Of a stretch of DNA of 64,000 nucleotides, positions 45,229 to 54,462 are shown piece by piece. Origin of the DNA: Pseudacidovorax sp. RU35E. Its GTDB lineage: Bacteria; Pseudomonadota; Gammaproteobacteria; Burkholderiales; Burkholderiaceae_C. How positions within the stretch are numbered: the first letter of the stretch is position 1; each line of letters starts with the position of its first letter. A program made the translations under genes and the position numbers. The stretch covers positions 62,001 through 126,000 of the forward strand of contig NZ_FTMY01000008.1 in the NCBI RefSeq assembly GCF_900156165.1, written 5' to 3'. The notes under the pieces were generated by a model. The model saw nothing but the letters and a program-made list of their open reading frames with translations. It searched no databases and was not told where the DNA came from.

Positions 45229-45702
45229 ATGAGACAGATCACGCTCCCAGGCCTTTTCGTCACCGCCGCCCTCTGGGCCGGCATTGTGGGCCCGGCCCAC
45301 GCGCAGGATGCCGTGAACGGCGGTCATGCCGGCTTCATCAAGTCGGTCCAGGGCCAGGTCCGGATCGTGGACGCAGCCGGCCAGTCGCAGGCTGCGCAGG
45401 TCGGCAGCCTGCTGCGGACCACCGATCGCATCGAGACGGACGCCCAGGGCGCCGCAGGCTTCGTGCTGCGCGACGGCACCACGCTGGTCGTGGGTCCGTC
45501 TACCCACGTGGACATCCGCGATTACCGCTTCGACAGCACCACGCAGGATGGCAACCTGCTGGTCGGTTTGCTTCGTGGCTCACTGCGCATGATTTCTGGC
45601 CTGCTGGGCCGGTCCCACCCCGAGGCCGTGCGCGTCGAGACGCAGACGGCCACCATCGGCATTCGTGGAACGGACTTCATCGTGTCCGCCGACGCGCCAT
45701 GA
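45229..45702 (+). CDS. FecR-domain periplasmic protein
   Basis: A 157-residue exported protein. A signal peptide (residues 1-25, ending AHAQ) is followed by one FecR domain: GQVRIVDAAGQSQAAQVGSLLRTTDRIETDAQGAA, then VLRDGTTLVVGPSTHVDI, and the terminal TATIGIRGTDF. Stand-alone FecR proteins of this kind are not sigma-factor regulators but often accompany OmpA-like lipoproteins and CHASE2 adenylate cyclases. Its stop overlaps the next gene. AAGG lies just before the ATG. Confidence 0.86.
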   Translation: MRQITLPGLFVTAALWAGIVGPAHAQDAVNGGHAGFIKSVQGQVRIVDAAGQSQAAQVGSLLRTTDRIETDAQGAAGFVLRDGTTLVVGPSTHVDIRDYRFDSTTQDGNLLVGLLRGSLRMISGLLGRSHPEAVRVETQTATIGIRGTDFIVSADAP

Positions 45703-46316
45703 CGCGCCGCCTGCTCGATCTGCTGCGCTGGGCCGTGCCCGCTGCGGCGCTGCTCCTGGCCGCGTGCGCGGCGCCGCCGCCGTCGACCCGCGTCGTGCTA
45801 TTGCCGCAGGATGACGGCTCACCCTCCGCGGTGGTCATCAGCACGGCGGCTGGCCAGCAACGCCTGGACAAGCCATACGAACGCGCTTCGGTGGTCGCCC
45901 CCAACCAACCGCCCCGACTCGACAACACCGACGCGGCCGCGGTGCAGGCCCAGAACCCCGCGCTTTTCTCGCTGCGGCCACCACGGCCCCGGCGCTTCGT
46001 GCTTTTCTTCGACACGGGCGGAACACGGTTGGCGACGCAATCGCAACGCGACCTCGACGCCTTACTGAGCGAGGCCGCCGCCCGCCCGGGTGCGGACCTC
46101 GTCATCACCGGCCATACCGACACGCGCGGAGCCACCGCGCCCAATGACGCGCTGTCTCTGGCGCGAGCCCAGATGGTGCGACAGATGCTCATCCAGCGCG
46201 GCTTTGCCCCGGAGCGCATCGAGGCGGCGGGCCGCGGCGAGCGCGAGCCGGCCGTTCCGACGGCGGACGAGGTGGACGAGCCGCGCAACCGGCGGGTGGT
46301 GGTCGATCTGCGCTGA
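45699..46316 (+). CDS. OmpA-domain lipoprotein
   Basis: A 205-residue lipoprotein. The lipobox LLAAC places the lipidated Cys at about residue 23. A Pro-rich linker follows, then an OmpA C-terminal peptidoglycan-binding domain (FFDTGGTRLATQSQRDL, ITGHTDTRGATAPNDALSLARA, RGFAPERIEAAGRGEREP, NRRVVVDL). It is probably in the outer membrane and tethered to the cell wall. ATGA overlap with the FecR gene indicates a functional pair. No CHASE2 cyclase follows; tyrS converges from the other side. Confidence 0.88.
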   Translation: MTRRLLDLLRWAVPAAALLLAACAAPPPSTRVVLLPQDDGSPSAVVISTAAGQQRLDKPYERASVVAPNQPPRLDNTDAAAVQAQNPALFSLRPPRPRRFVLFFDTGGTRLATQSQRDLDALLSEAAARPGADLVITGHTDTRGATAPNDALSLARAQMVRQMLIQRGFAPERIEAAGRGEREPAVPTADEVDEPRNRRVVVDLR

Positions 46317-46428
46317 GCAGTGTCGGCAGGGCGGCCATCGGCCACCGGCCATACATCTCACCTCCTCCAGGCGCGGAGGAAGCGTTTAGTGGAGAGGGCC
46401 GCTGGGGCAGGTTGGCGCCCTGCGCTCT

Positions 46429-47661
46429 TCAGGCCAACAGCACCCGTGCAAACTTGCGCTTGCCCACCTGCACCACGTAGCTGCCGGCCTCCAACCTGAG
46501 CCCCTTGTCGCTCACCACACTGGAATCCACCCGCACGCCGCCGCCGTCGATGAGTCGGTTGCCTTCAGAGGTCGACGCGGCCAGGCCAGCCGCCTTGAGC
46601 ACATGGGCGATGCCCAGCGGCGCACCGCTGATCTGCACCTCGGGGATCTCGTCCGGCACGCCTCCGCGGCTGCGGTTGATGAAGTCCTGCTCGGCCGCGT
46701 CGGCCGCCTGGACGCTGTGGAAGCGGGCCGTGATCTCCTTGGCCAGCATCACCTTCGCGTCCTTGGGATTGCGACCACCTTCGACCTCGGCCTTGAGCGC
46801 GGCGATCTCCTTCAGCGAGCGGAAGCTCAGCAGCGTGAACCACTTCCACATCAGCGCGTCCGAGATCGACAGCACCTTGGCGAACATGGTGTTCGGCGCC
46901 TCGCTGATGCCGATGTAGTTGTTCTTGCTCTTGGACATCTTCTCGACGCCATCGAGGCCTTCGAGCAGCGGCATGGTCAGGATGCACTGCGGCTCCTGGC
47001 CATATTCCTGCTGCAGATGCCGGCCCACGAGCAGGTTGAACTTCTGGTCGGTGCCGCCGAGCTCCAGGTCGCTCTTGAGTGCCACCGAGTCGTAGCCCTG
47101 CATCAACGGGTACAAGAACTCATGCACCGAGATCGACTGGCCCGCCTTGAAGCGCTTGGTGAAGTCGTCGCGCTCCATCATGCGCGCCACCGTGTACTTG
47201 GCCGCCAGCTGGATCATCCCGCGCGCGCCCAGCGGGTCACTCCATTCCGAGTTGTAGCGGATCTCGGTACGGGCCGGATCCAGCACCAGGCTGGCCTGGC
47301 GGTAATAGGTCTGCGCGTTTTCTTCGATCTGCTCGCGCGTCAGCGGCGGGCGCGTGCTGTTGCGACCCGAAGGGTCGCCGATCAGGGTGGTGAAGTCGCC
47401 GATCAGGAAGATCACCTGGTGGCCCAGGTCCTGCAGTTGGCGCATCTTGTTGAGCACCACCGTGTGGCCGATGTGGATGTCGGGCGCAGTCGGGTCCAAA
47501 CCCAGCTTGATGCGCAGGGGCTGGCCGGTCCTCTCGGCGCGCTGCAGCTTGCGGATCCACTCGTCCTGGGGAAGCAGTTCGTCGGCGCCCCGTAGCGAGA
47601 TTTCGAGTGCTTGTCCTACACCATCCGATAGTGTTTGACCAATAGGAGACTGGGGATTCAT
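46429..47661 (-). CDS. tyrS: Tyrosyl-tRNA synthetase
   Basis: A 410-residue class I synthetase. The HIGH motif is intact (H63-I-G-H66 in [10 protein letters not shown]), KMSKS is present in [10 protein letters not shown], and an S4 RNA-binding domain forms the C-terminus ([20 protein letters not shown]). ATG at 47661 begins MNPQSPIGQ. It diverges from the M23 peptidase gene. Confidence 0.96.
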   Translation of the reverse strand: MNPQSPIGQTLSDGVGQALEISLRGADELLPQDEWIRKLQRAERTGQPLRIKLGLDPTAPDIHIGHTVVLNKMRQLQDLGHQVIFLIGDFTTLIGDPSGRNSTRPPLTREQIEENAQTYYRQASLVLDPARTEIRYNSEWSDPLGARGMIQLAAKYTVARMMERDDFTKRFKAGQSISVHEFLYPLMQGYDSVALKSDLELGGTDQKFNLLVGRHLQQEYGQEPQCILTMPLLEGLDGVEKMSKSKNNYIGISEAPNTMFAKVLSISDALMWKWFTLLSFRSLKEIAALKAEVEGGRNPKDAKVMLAKEITARFHSVQAADAAEQDFINRSRGGVPDEIPEVQISGAPLGIAHVLKAAGLAASTSEGNRLIDGGGVRVDSSVVSDKGLRLEAGSYVVQVGKRKFARVLLA

Positions 47662-47819
47662 TGCGATTTTGAGGGGCGGAAACAACACACGCCGCTATAC
47701 TCCGTCGGCTTTTGCGCCGCGGATCATTCTACGCAGCGCCTCTTTTCGCCCCGCCCGGCATCAGCGCTCACCTACAGCGCCTCAGGGCGGCCGCCGAACC
47801 CGAGCCCTGGATTCCTACG

Positions 47820-49181
47820 TTGTCGAAATTGATCAACGGCATTCTGGCCGCCGAGGAAGCGTTTGCCTCTCGTGTCGCCTTTGTCATCCGGACCCATCCC
47901 CGCCATCTCACCGCCGCCGTCGCCGCGCTGCTGATGACGACCGGCGGCGGCGCCTTCGCCGTCGCTTCCCTGGGCCCCGACGCGGCGGATCTGCCGATCC
48001 GCCAAGTGCTCGAAGCCGTCACCCCCCTGGCTGTCGAAAGCCAGAGCGAGGCCCTTGACGGCTACAGCTTCACTCTGTTCCGCACCGAGTCCACCCGCGC
48101 CAGCGACACGGCCGACGCCCTGCTGGGGCGCCTGGGTGTGAACGATCCGGCCGCTGCCGCCTTCGTGCGCAGCAATGGCGAAGCCCGGGCGGCGATGCTA
48201 AGCCGTGTGGGCCGCATGATCGCGGCCGAACTCGGCCAGGATGGTCGCCTGCAACGCCTGTCGGCCCGCTGGGTGCCTGACAGCGCGGGCGGCTTCCGCC
48301 GCATCACCGTCCAGCCCGAAGGCGCCGGCTTCGCCGTGCGCAGCGAGGTCGAGACCCTGGACGTCAACCAACGCGTCGCTGGCGGCACGATCCAGAGTTC
48401 GCTCTTCGCCGCCACCGACGCCGCCGGCATCCCTGACGCCATCGCCACCCAGTTGGCGGACATCTTCTCTGGCGACGTCGACTTCCGTCAGTTGCGCAAA
48501 GGCGATCGCTTCGCCGTGCAGTACGAGAGCCTGGAAGCCGACGGTCAGGCGATGCGCAGCGGCCGCGTGCTGGCCGCCGAGTTCGAGACCGGTGGGAAGG
48601 TGCACCAAGCCCTATGGTTCGAGCCGACCGGCCAGAAGGGCGGCTATTACCGCTTCGACGGCGAGAGCCTGCGCCGCGCGTACCTCGCCTCGCCCGTCGA
48701 GTTCACCCGCGTGTCCAGCGGCTTCGCGATGCGGCTGCATCCGATCCTCAACAGCTGGCGCCAGCACACCGGTACGGACTTCGCCGCCCCCCCCGGCACG
48801 CCCGTGCGCACGGTCGGCGATGGCACGGTCGATTTCGCCGGCTGGCAGAACGGCTACGGCAACATCGTCATCGTCAACCACCGTAATCGCCAGCAGACAG
48901 CCTATGCGCATCTGAGCCGCATCGACGTCAAGGTCGGCCAGTCATTGAGCCAAGGCCAGAAGGTCGGCGCCGTGGGCTCCACGGGCTGGGCCACCGGCCC
49001 CCACCTGCATTTCGAGTTCCGGATCGACGGCCAGTACTTCGATCCGCAGCGGATGTTGGCCGAACAGGATGGCGGCACGCCGATTCCGGCCTCGGCTCGC
49101 GCGGCCTTCGCCAAGGTGATGGTCGCTGCCCGCACCGAGTTGGCGTCGGCCAGCGCAGTACTGCAGGCCCGGGCGGACTGA
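47820..49181 (+). CDS. M23 family murein endopeptidase (MepM-like)
   Basis: A 453-residue exported peptidase that would cleave peptidoglycan cross-links. One N-terminal membrane segment (HLTAAVAALLMTTGGGAFAV) is followed by a periplasmic LysM/OapA-like region and the LytM domain, with zinc-site H and D in WRQHTGTDFAAPPGTPV and the H-x-H in GPHLHFEFR. No ATG precedes the homology. TTG at 47820 (LSKLINGILAAEEA) is my choice; TTG at 47712 is possible. A TATACT at 47696-47701 may be its -10. The downstream anmK gene recycles cell-wall sugars. Confidence 0.88.
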   Translation: MSKLINGILAAEEAFASRVAFVIRTHPRHLTAAVAALLMTTGGGAFAVASLGPDAADLPIRQVLEAVTPLAVESQSEALDGYSFTLFRTESTRASDTADALLGRLGVNDPAAAAFVRSNGEARAAMLSRVGRMIAAELGQDGRLQRLSARWVPDSAGGFRRITVQPEGAGFAVRSEVETLDVNQRVAGGTIQSSLFAATDAAGIPDAIATQLADIFSGDVDFRQLRKGDRFAVQYESLEADGQAMRSGRVLAAEFETGGKVHQALWFEPTGQKGGYYRFDGESLRRAYLASPVEFTRVSSGFAMRLHPILNSWRQHTGTDFAAPPGTPVRTVGDGTVDFAGWQNGYGNIVIVNHRNRQQTAYAHLSRIDVKVGQSLSQGQKVGAVGSTGWATGPHLHFEFRIDGQYFDPQRMLAEQDGGTPIPASARAAFAKVMVAARTELASASAVLQARAD

Positions 49182-49231
49182 GCGCTCGCCCCGCCACCAT
49201 CTGGCGGGCGATCAACCCCTGCAAACCACCC

Positions 49232-49256
49232 AGCGCCGGTCCTCCGGCGCTTTTTT
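49232..49256 (+). terminator. Intrinsic terminator after the M23 peptidase gene
   Basis: A perfect 8-bp stem, AGCGCCGG with CCGGCGCT, a TCCT loop and a run of six T that starts with the last stem base. It lies 25 bases before anmK, so anmK probably has its own promoter or relies on readthrough. Confidence 0.88.
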
Positions 49257-49280
49257 CTTGGCGAATTCCGAGGCTTGCGC

Positions 49281-50396
49281 ATGACCGAGCTTTTCATCGG
49301 CCTGATGTCGGGCACCTCCCTCGACGGCGTGGACGGCGTGGTCGCTTCATTCGATGGCGGCGTGACGGTGCATGCCCATGCAAGCGCCGGCTTCGACCCG
49401 GCGTTGCGCGCCGAACTGCTGGCCCTGAATCAGCCGCAGGGGGTGGACGAACTGCACCGCGCAGCGCTTGCTGCCAACGGCCTTTCGCGGCACTACGCCG
49501 AAGTGGTGCGTCAACTGCTGAGTCAGACTGGCCTTGCGGTGTCGTCGATCCGCGCCGTCGGTGCGCATGGCCAGACCGTGCGCCACCAACCCGGCGCGGT
49601 CGACGGCACCGGCTACACCCTTCAGCTGAACAATCCGGCACTGTTGGCCGAACTGACCGGCATGCCCGTGGCCTGCGACTTCCGTTCGCGGGACGTTGCC
49701 GCCGGCGGCCAGGGTGCCCCGCTGGTGCCGGCTTTTCATGCGGCACTGTTCGGCCGACCCGATGAGGCCCGTGCCGCCCTCAACCTGGGAGGCATCGCCA
49801 ACCTGAGCCTCCTCCCGGGCGACCACAGCCCGATCCGCGGCTTCGACTGCGGACCGGCCAACGCGCTGCTGGACCACTGGTGTCAGCAGCACCGCGGCAC
49901 CCCCTTCGACGCCGGCGGCGCCTGGGCAGCGTCCGGGACCGTCCGGCCTGAGTTGCTGCAACGCCTGCTGGCCGAACCCTACTTCGCCCAACCGATTCCC
50001 AAGAGCACCGGACGCGACCTGTTCCATCCGCAGTGGCTCGCGCAGCACCTGCGGCCCGAAGACTTGTCGGCCGACCCGCGAGACGTGCAGGCCACGCTGG
50101 CGGAACTGACGGCCCAGAGCTGTGCCGAGGCGCTGCGCCTGCATGCGCCAGAGGTCCAGCGGCTGATCGTCTGCGGCGGCGGCGCCGCCAATGCGGATCT
50201 GATGGAGCGCCTTGTGCTGCACCTGCCCGGCGTCGCCATTGACAGCTCTGCTTCGCACGGACTGCCGCCGCAGCAGGTCGAGGCCACGGCCTTCGCCTGG
50301 CTGGCCCAGCGGCTGCTGGCGGGAGAGCCCGGCAATCTGCCAGCTGTCACAGGCGCCCGCGGGATGCGGGTGCTGGGCGCCCTCTACCCCGCCTGA
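49281..50396 (+). CDS. anmK: Anhydro-N-acetylmuramic acid kinase
   Basis: A 371-residue kinase that opens and phosphorylates 1,6-anhydroMurNAc in cell-wall recycling. The N-terminal signature FIGLMSGTSLDGVDGV, GAHGQTVRHQP, DFRSRDVAAGGQGAPLVP, NLGGIANLS and the C-terminal VCGGGAANADLM agree with the family. ATG at 49281 is preferred to an upstream in-frame TTG. It follows a peptidoglycan endopeptidase, a sensible functional neighbour. Confidence 0.95.
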   Translation: MTELFIGLMSGTSLDGVDGVVASFDGGVTVHAHASAGFDPALRAELLALNQPQGVDELHRAALAANGLSRHYAEVVRQLLSQTGLAVSSIRAVGAHGQTVRHQPGAVDGTGYTLQLNNPALLAELTGMPVACDFRSRDVAAGGQGAPLVPAFHAALFGRPDEARAALNLGGIANLSLLPGDHSPIRGFDCGPANALLDHWCQQHRGTPFDAGGAWAASGTVRPELLQRLLAEPYFAQPIPKSTGRDLFHPQWLAQHLRPEDLSADPRDVQATLAELTAQSCAEALRLHAPEVQRLIVCGGGAANADLMERLVLHLPGVAIDSSASHGLPPQQVEATAFAWLAQRLLAGEPGNLPAVTGARGMRVLGALYPA

Positions 50397-50484
50397 AAAT
50401 CTTTCGACACGGCAGCGGCGCCCGTCACAAAGTCGCACTCCAAGCCGCTGGGCTCGGCCGCTGAAGACGCCTGCCTGCGCCGCC

Positions 50485-51912
50485 TCAGTGACGACCGGCC
50501 GCGTCCGGCTCTTCGAGCTGGGGCGAACGCGCCTCTGGCGGCACCTGCCAGAAGATGAAGGCTGAGGCCACGGTCACCAGTCCCACGGTGACGAAGGTGG
50601 CCTGGAACGCCGGCAGGGCGTGATCGCCGAAGGCGCCGCTGAAGCCAGACAGCACCGCCCCGGCCATGGCCACGCCCAGACTCATGGCCAGCATCTGCAC
50701 CATCGAGAAAAGGCTGTTGCCGCTGCTGGCACTGGCCCCGTCCAGGTCCTTCAGTGTCAGCGTGTTCATGGCGGTGAACTGCAGCGAGTTGAAGGCGCCA
50801 AACAGCGCGAACTGCAGCAGCCGCAGCCAGAGCGGCTCGCCAGGCGAGGCCAGCGCAAAGCTGGTCATGAGCAGTCCGATGATGCAGGTGTTGACCGTCA
50901 GCAGATTGCGGTAGCCGAAGCGCAGAATCAGTTGCGCGGCCACCCGCTTCATGCCCATGCCGGCCAGCGCCGTCGGCAGCATCATCATCCCGGCCTGCAT
51001 GGGCGAATAGTCCAGCGACACCTGCAGCGACAGAGGAATCAGGAACGGCATGGCGCCGCTGCCCAGCCGGCAGAACAGGTTCCCAAGCAAACCGACCGAG
51101 AGGGTTCGTACCCGGAACAGATGGGTGGAAAACAGCGGCGCCGGGTGCCGGACCGCGTGCAGCCAGTAGGCCACGACGGCCGAGAAACCGAACACGGCCA
51201 ACACCAGAGCGCCGGCGTGGCCCATGCCCTTGCCGCCCTCGATGGCGAGCGAGAGGCCGGCCATGCCGAAGGCGAGCAGCACATAGCCCAACAGATCGAA
51301 GCGGCCAGGCGCCTCGGACCGGACATCGGGCATGAAGCGCTGGGTGGCCGCCAAGCCGATCAGGCCTACGGGCAGGTTGATCAGGAAGACCCAGTGCCAC
51401 GATGCGTACTCGACCAGCCAGCCGCCGAGCGTGGGGCCGAGCAGCGGGCCGATCAGACCAGGGATCGCCACGAAGCTCATCGCCTGCAGGAACTGCGCGC
51501 GAGGAAAGGTGCGCAACACCGACAGCCGCCCCACCGGCAGGAGCAGCGCGCCGCCCAGCCCTTGGAGCACCCGCGCCGCCACCAGCTCGCCCAGGTGACG
51601 CGATGCCGCGCACGCCAGCGAACCGAGGGTGAACAGTGCAATCGCCACCATGAACATCCGCCGCGTACCGAAGCGGTCGGCCAGCCAGCCCGAGGCCGGG
51701 ATGAGCAAGGCCATCGTGAGCGAATAGGACACCACCACGGACTGCATGCGCAGCGGGCTTTCGCCCAGCGCACGCGCCATCGACGGTAGGGCCGTGTTGA
51801 TGATGGTGGCATCCAGCGTCTGCATGAAGAAGCCGATGGCCACCAGCCACAGCAGGATGCGTTGCGGGGTGTCGGTGGCCGCGGCGGCGGCTTCAGGTCG
51901 GGAGGCAGTCAA
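50485..51912 (-). CDS. MFS multidrug exporter, DHA2 family (MdtD-like)
   Basis: A 475-residue transporter with about 14 membrane segments. The start region IGFFMQTLDATIINTALPSMA carries DHA2 motif D1, SGWLADRFGTRRMFM is motif A, and VLQGLGGALLLPVGRL is motif B. Closest to MdtD/EmrB-type drug:H+ antiporters; the substrate is unknown. No ATG is available. TTG at 51912 is used because TTG at 51939 lies inside the terminator of erpA. Shadow reading in another frame is not real. Confidence 0.87.
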   Translation of the reverse strand: MTASRPEAAAAATDTPQRILLWLVAIGFFMQTLDATIINTALPSMARALGESPLRMQSVVVSYSLTMALLIPASGWLADRFGTRRMFMVAIALFTLGSLACAASRHLGELVAARVLQGLGGALLLPVGRLSVLRTFPRAQFLQAMSFVAIPGLIGPLLGPTLGGWLVEYASWHWVFLINLPVGLIGLAATQRFMPDVRSEAPGRFDLLGYVLLAFGMAGLSLAIEGGKGMGHAGALVLAVFGFSAVVAYWLHAVRHPAPLFSTHLFRVRTLSVGLLGNLFCRLGSGAMPFLIPLSLQVSLDYSPMQAGMMMLPTALAGMGMKRVAAQLILRFGYRNLLTVNTCIIGLLMTSFALASPGEPLWLRLLQFALFGAFNSLQFTAMNTLTLKDLDGASASSGNSLFSMVQMLAMSLGVAMAGAVLSGFSGAFGDHALPAFQATFVTVGLVTVASAFIFWQVPPEARSPQLEEPDAAGRH

Positions 51913-51932
51913 GGGCGGGCTCGGCGCGAATG

Positions 51933-51961
51933 AAAACAAAAAGCCGCCCGAAGGCGGCTTT
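51933..51961 (-). terminator. Intrinsic terminator after erpA
   Basis: A perfect 9-bp stem, AAAGCCGCC (51940-51948) with GGCGGCTTT (51953-51961), and a CGAA loop. On the minus strand it runs into TTTTTGTTTT. Confidence 0.9.
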
Positions 51962-52001
51962 CATGGCGGCGACAGACGTGGTTGCCGCACGGTACAGCGG
52001 A

Positions 52002-52379
52002 TCAGACCGAGAAGCTCGAACCGCAGCCGCAGGTGGTGGTCGCGTTGGGGTTCTTGATCACGAACTGGGCGCCTTGCAGATCTTCCTTGTAGTCGATCTC
52101 GGCGCCGACGAGGTACTGGTAGCTCATGGCATCGATCAGCAGTGACACGCCGTTCTTGGTCATGGCCGTGTCGTCCTCGTTGGTCACCTCGTCGAAGGTG
52201 AAACCGTACTGGAAGCCGGAGCAGCCGCCACCCTGGACGAACACACGCAGCTTCAGGTCGGGATTGCCTTCCTCGGCGATCAGGTCCGCCACCTTGGCGG
52301 CGGCGGAATCGGTGAACACGATCGGTTCGGGCATCGCCTGCACGGCGGACGCGGTGGTTTCGGCAACTGCGGTGGTCAT
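52002..52379 (-). CDS. erpA: Iron-sulfur cluster insertion protein ErpA
   Basis: A 125-residue A-type carrier that delivers Fe-S clusters to apoproteins. The three cluster cysteines are C53 in [13 protein letters not shown] and C117/C119 in [10 protein letters not shown] 20-residue non-conserved N-terminus precedes the domain. ATG at 52379 has CGGAG upstream. Terminators on both sides make it a single-gene unit after rpsI. Confidence 0.95.
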   Translation of the reverse strand: MTTAVAETTASAVQAMPEPIVFTDSAAAKVADLIAEEGNPDLKLRVFVQGGGCSGFQYGFTFDEVTNEDDTAMTKNGVSLLIDAMSYQYLVGAEIDYKEDLQGAQFVIKNPNATTTCGCGSSFSV

Positions 52380-52447
52380 GGGGAAATCTCCGTGAGAGCC
52401 GAACCCGGCGGGCGCGACCAAGGGAAAGAATGCTAACGCAGGCAAAG

Positions 52448-52472
52448 AAAAACCGCCCCGAGGGCGGTTTTT
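52448..52472 (-). terminator. Intrinsic terminator after rpsI
   Basis: An 11-bp stem, AAAAACCGCCC with GGGCGGTTTTT, and a CGA loop. Flanking A and T runs make it usable on the minus strand. Confidence 0.9.
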
Positions 52473-52492
52473 CTCTGGCAAGTGCGAAACGC

Positions 52493-52885
52493 TCAGCGCT
52501 TCGAAAACTGCTTGCGGCGGCGTGCAGAGTGCAGACCGACCTTCTTACGCTCGACTTCACGCGCGTCGCGGGTGACGAAGCCAGCCTGGCTCAGCACCGG
52601 CTTGAGGGTCGCGTCGTAGTCGATCAGCGCACGGGTGATGCCGTGGCGGGTCGCGCCGGCCTGGCCGGATTCACCGCCGCCGTGCACGTTCACCTGAATG
52701 TCGAAGGCTTCCAGGTTCTCGGTCAGCGCGAGCGGTTGCTTCGCGATCATGATCGAGGTCTGGCGGCCGAAGAACTGCTCGATCGGCTTGCCATTCACCG
52801 TGATCTTGCCGCTGCCCTTCTTGAGGAACACGCGGGCGACGCTGGACTTGCGACGGCCGGTGCCGTTGTTCCAATCACCAATCAT
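52493..52885 (-). CDS. rpsI: 30S ribosomal protein S9
   Basis: A 130-residue ribosomal protein. [19 protein letters not shown], the [19 protein letters not shown] loop and the basic tail ending in [11 protein letters not shown] are canonical; the tail reaches the ribosomal P site. It lies 11 bases downstream of rplM, the usual L13-S9 operon. Confidence 0.98.
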   Translation of the reverse strand: MIGDWNNGTGRRKSSVARVFLKKGSGKITVNGKPIEQFFGRQTSIMIAKQPLALTENLEAFDIQVNVHGGGESGQAGATRHGITRALIDYDATLKPVLSQAGFVTRDAREVERKKVGLHSARRRKQFSKR

Positions 52886-52896
52886 CTCGGGACTCC

Positions 52897-53325
52897 TCAG
52901 ATTTCCAGCGGCTGCGGCTGCTGGGCGCTGTGCGGATGCTCAGCGCCGCCGTAGACCTTCAGCTTCTTGATCATGGCGTAGCCCAGAGGACCCTTGGGCA
53001 GCATGCCCTTGACGGCCTTCTCGAGCGCGCGGCCGGGGTGTTTGGCCTGCATGTCGCGGAAGTTGGTGGCGGTGATGCCACCCGGGAAGCCGGAGTGACG
53101 GTAGTAGACCTTGTCGATGCTCTTGGTGCCGGTGACCTTGAGCTTGGACGCGTTGACGATGACGATGAAGTCACCGGTGTCGACGTGAGGCGTGTAGATG
53201 GCTTTGTGCTTGCCGCGCAGACGGAGGGCCACTTCGCTGGCGACCCGTCCGAGAACCTTATCGGTTGCGTCAATCACAAACCACTCGTGCTTCACGTCAG
53301 CGGGCTTGGCGCTGAACGTAGACAT
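52897..53325 (-). CDS. rplM: 50S ribosomal protein L13
   Basis: A 142-residue ribosomal protein with [49 protein letters not shown] and [20 protein letters not shown]. First gene of the rplM-rpsI operon. A TATAAT box on the minus strand at 53453-53458 would give a leader of about 120 bases. Confidence 0.98.
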   Translation of the reverse strand: MSTFSAKPADVKHEWFVIDATDKVLGRVASEVALRLRGKHKAIYTPHVDTGDFIVIVNASKLKVTGTKSIDKVYYRHSGFPGGITATNFRDMQAKHPGRALEKAVKGMLPKGPLGYAMIKKLKVYGGAEHPHSAQQPQPLEI

Positions 53326-53452
53326 GAGATTTCCTTGAGAAAAGGAGGTTTGGAGTGAGCCCTTTTCCGCGGTCGGTCTTTCTCTGAAGGAAAGCTCTTA
53401 GGCGGGTGTCGAGCTTCGCCGCGGGGCTCGGTAAAACGCTGCGAAGCCTTCC

Positions 53453-53458
53453 ATTATA
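53453..53458 (-). promoter_or_regulatory. -10 box of the rplM-rpsI operon
   Basis: A perfect TATAAT on the minus strand, preceded by TGTGCA. The -35 region is poor. The leader between here and the rplM ATG (53326-53450) is rich in small inverted repeats and could host autoregulation, which I cannot demonstrate. Confidence 0.6.
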
Positions 53459-53512
53459 TGCACAGCCTTCAGATAGGCGCCACCTGGAGGCTGCCGCGGT
53501 TAGCATTGCTCC

Positions 53513-54412
53513 ATGTTCAGCTACCGCCATGCCTTCCACGCCGGCAACCACGCCGACGTGCTCAAACACACGGTGCTGATCGCCGTGCTCGACTACCTGC
53601 TGGAGAAGGAAACCGCCCTGACGATGGTCGACACCCATGCCGGTGCCGGCCTCTATCGCCTGGACGGTGACTATGCCGGCAAGAGCGGCGAGGCCGCCGA
53701 GGGCGTGCTGCGGTTGGCCGAGGCGGCCGCCGCCTCCGATACCCCATTGCCCGACGCGCTCGGCCGCTACCTGGCGATGGTGCGCGAATTCAACCGCGGT
53801 GAGGCGCTGCGCGTGTACCCCGGCTCGCCTTTCGTCGCCCATCAGCTGCTGCGCGAGCACGACCGCCTCAAGCTCTACGAGTTGCATCCCACGGATGCCA
53901 AGACACTGGACGGCAATGTGGCCCAGCTCGACGCCGGCCGGCGCATCGCCGTGCTGCGCGAAGACGGCTTCGGCAGCGCCACCAAGTTCCTGCCGCCCCC
54001 CTCGCGCCGCGCACTCGTGCTCACCGACCCGAGCTACGAGATGAAGACCGATTACAGCCGCACCGCCGCCTACGTGGGCGAGGCGCTCAAGCGCTTCGCC
54101 ACGGGCGTCTATGCGGTCTGGTATCCGATCATTCCCCGGCCGGAGGCGCACGAGCTGCCGCGCCGGCTCAGGACCCTGGCGACCAAGGCAGGCAAGCCTT
54201 GGCTCAATGCCAGCCTCACGGTCAAGTCCAGCCGCATGGCCGTTGCGCTACCGGGCGAGACCAGCCGCCGGCCCGGCCTGCCCGCCAGCGGCATGTTCAT
54301 CATCAATCCGCCGCACACCCTGGCCGCTCGCCTGCGGCCCAGCCTGGCCCGCATGGCGCAGGTGCTGGCGCAGGACGCCAACGCCGCCTTCACGCTGGAG
54401 CACGGCGGCTGA
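53513..54412 (+). CDS. rlmJ: 23S rRNA (adenine-2030-N6)-methyltransferase
   Basis: A 299-residue SAM-dependent methyltransferase, slightly longer than E. coli RlmJ (280). The start MFSYRHAFHAGNHADVLKH is diagnostic, followed by MVDTHAGAGLYRLDG (SAM motif I), YPGSPFVA and the catalytic DPSYEMKTDY (DPPY-type motif IV). It modifies A2030 of 23S rRNA in family members. Divergent from rplM. Confidence 0.95.
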   Translation: MFSYRHAFHAGNHADVLKHTVLIAVLDYLLEKETALTMVDTHAGAGLYRLDGDYAGKSGEAAEGVLRLAEAAAASDTPLPDALGRYLAMVREFNRGEALRVYPGSPFVAHQLLREHDRLKLYELHPTDAKTLDGNVAQLDAGRRIAVLREDGFGSATKFLPPPSRRALVLTDPSYEMKTDYSRTAAYVGEALKRFATGVYAVWYPIIPRPEAHELPRRLRTLATKAGKPWLNASLTVKSSRMAVALPGETSRRPGLPASGMFIINPPHTLAARLRPSLARMAQVLAQDANAAFTLEHGG

Positions 54413-54428
54413 CCACCCCCGCTGCGGC

Positions 54429-54445
54429 CGGGTGGGCGCCACCCG
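54429..54445. terminator. Hairpin between rlmJ and the RlpA-like gene
   Basis: CGGGTGG and CCACCCG form a perfect 7-bp stem with a GCG loop between convergent genes. There is no T run, so termination is uncertain. Confidence 0.3.
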
Positions 54446-54462
54446 CCGTGGTCGTCCGCACC

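Noticed and set aside
46363..46380. TCCTCC/GGAGGA inverted repeat between the OmpA gene and tyrS.
   Set aside because: Weak stem without T run; not called as a terminator.
53326..53450. Possible L13 autoregulatory leader.
   Set aside because: Small inverted repeats are present, but nothing matches a leader structure I can name.
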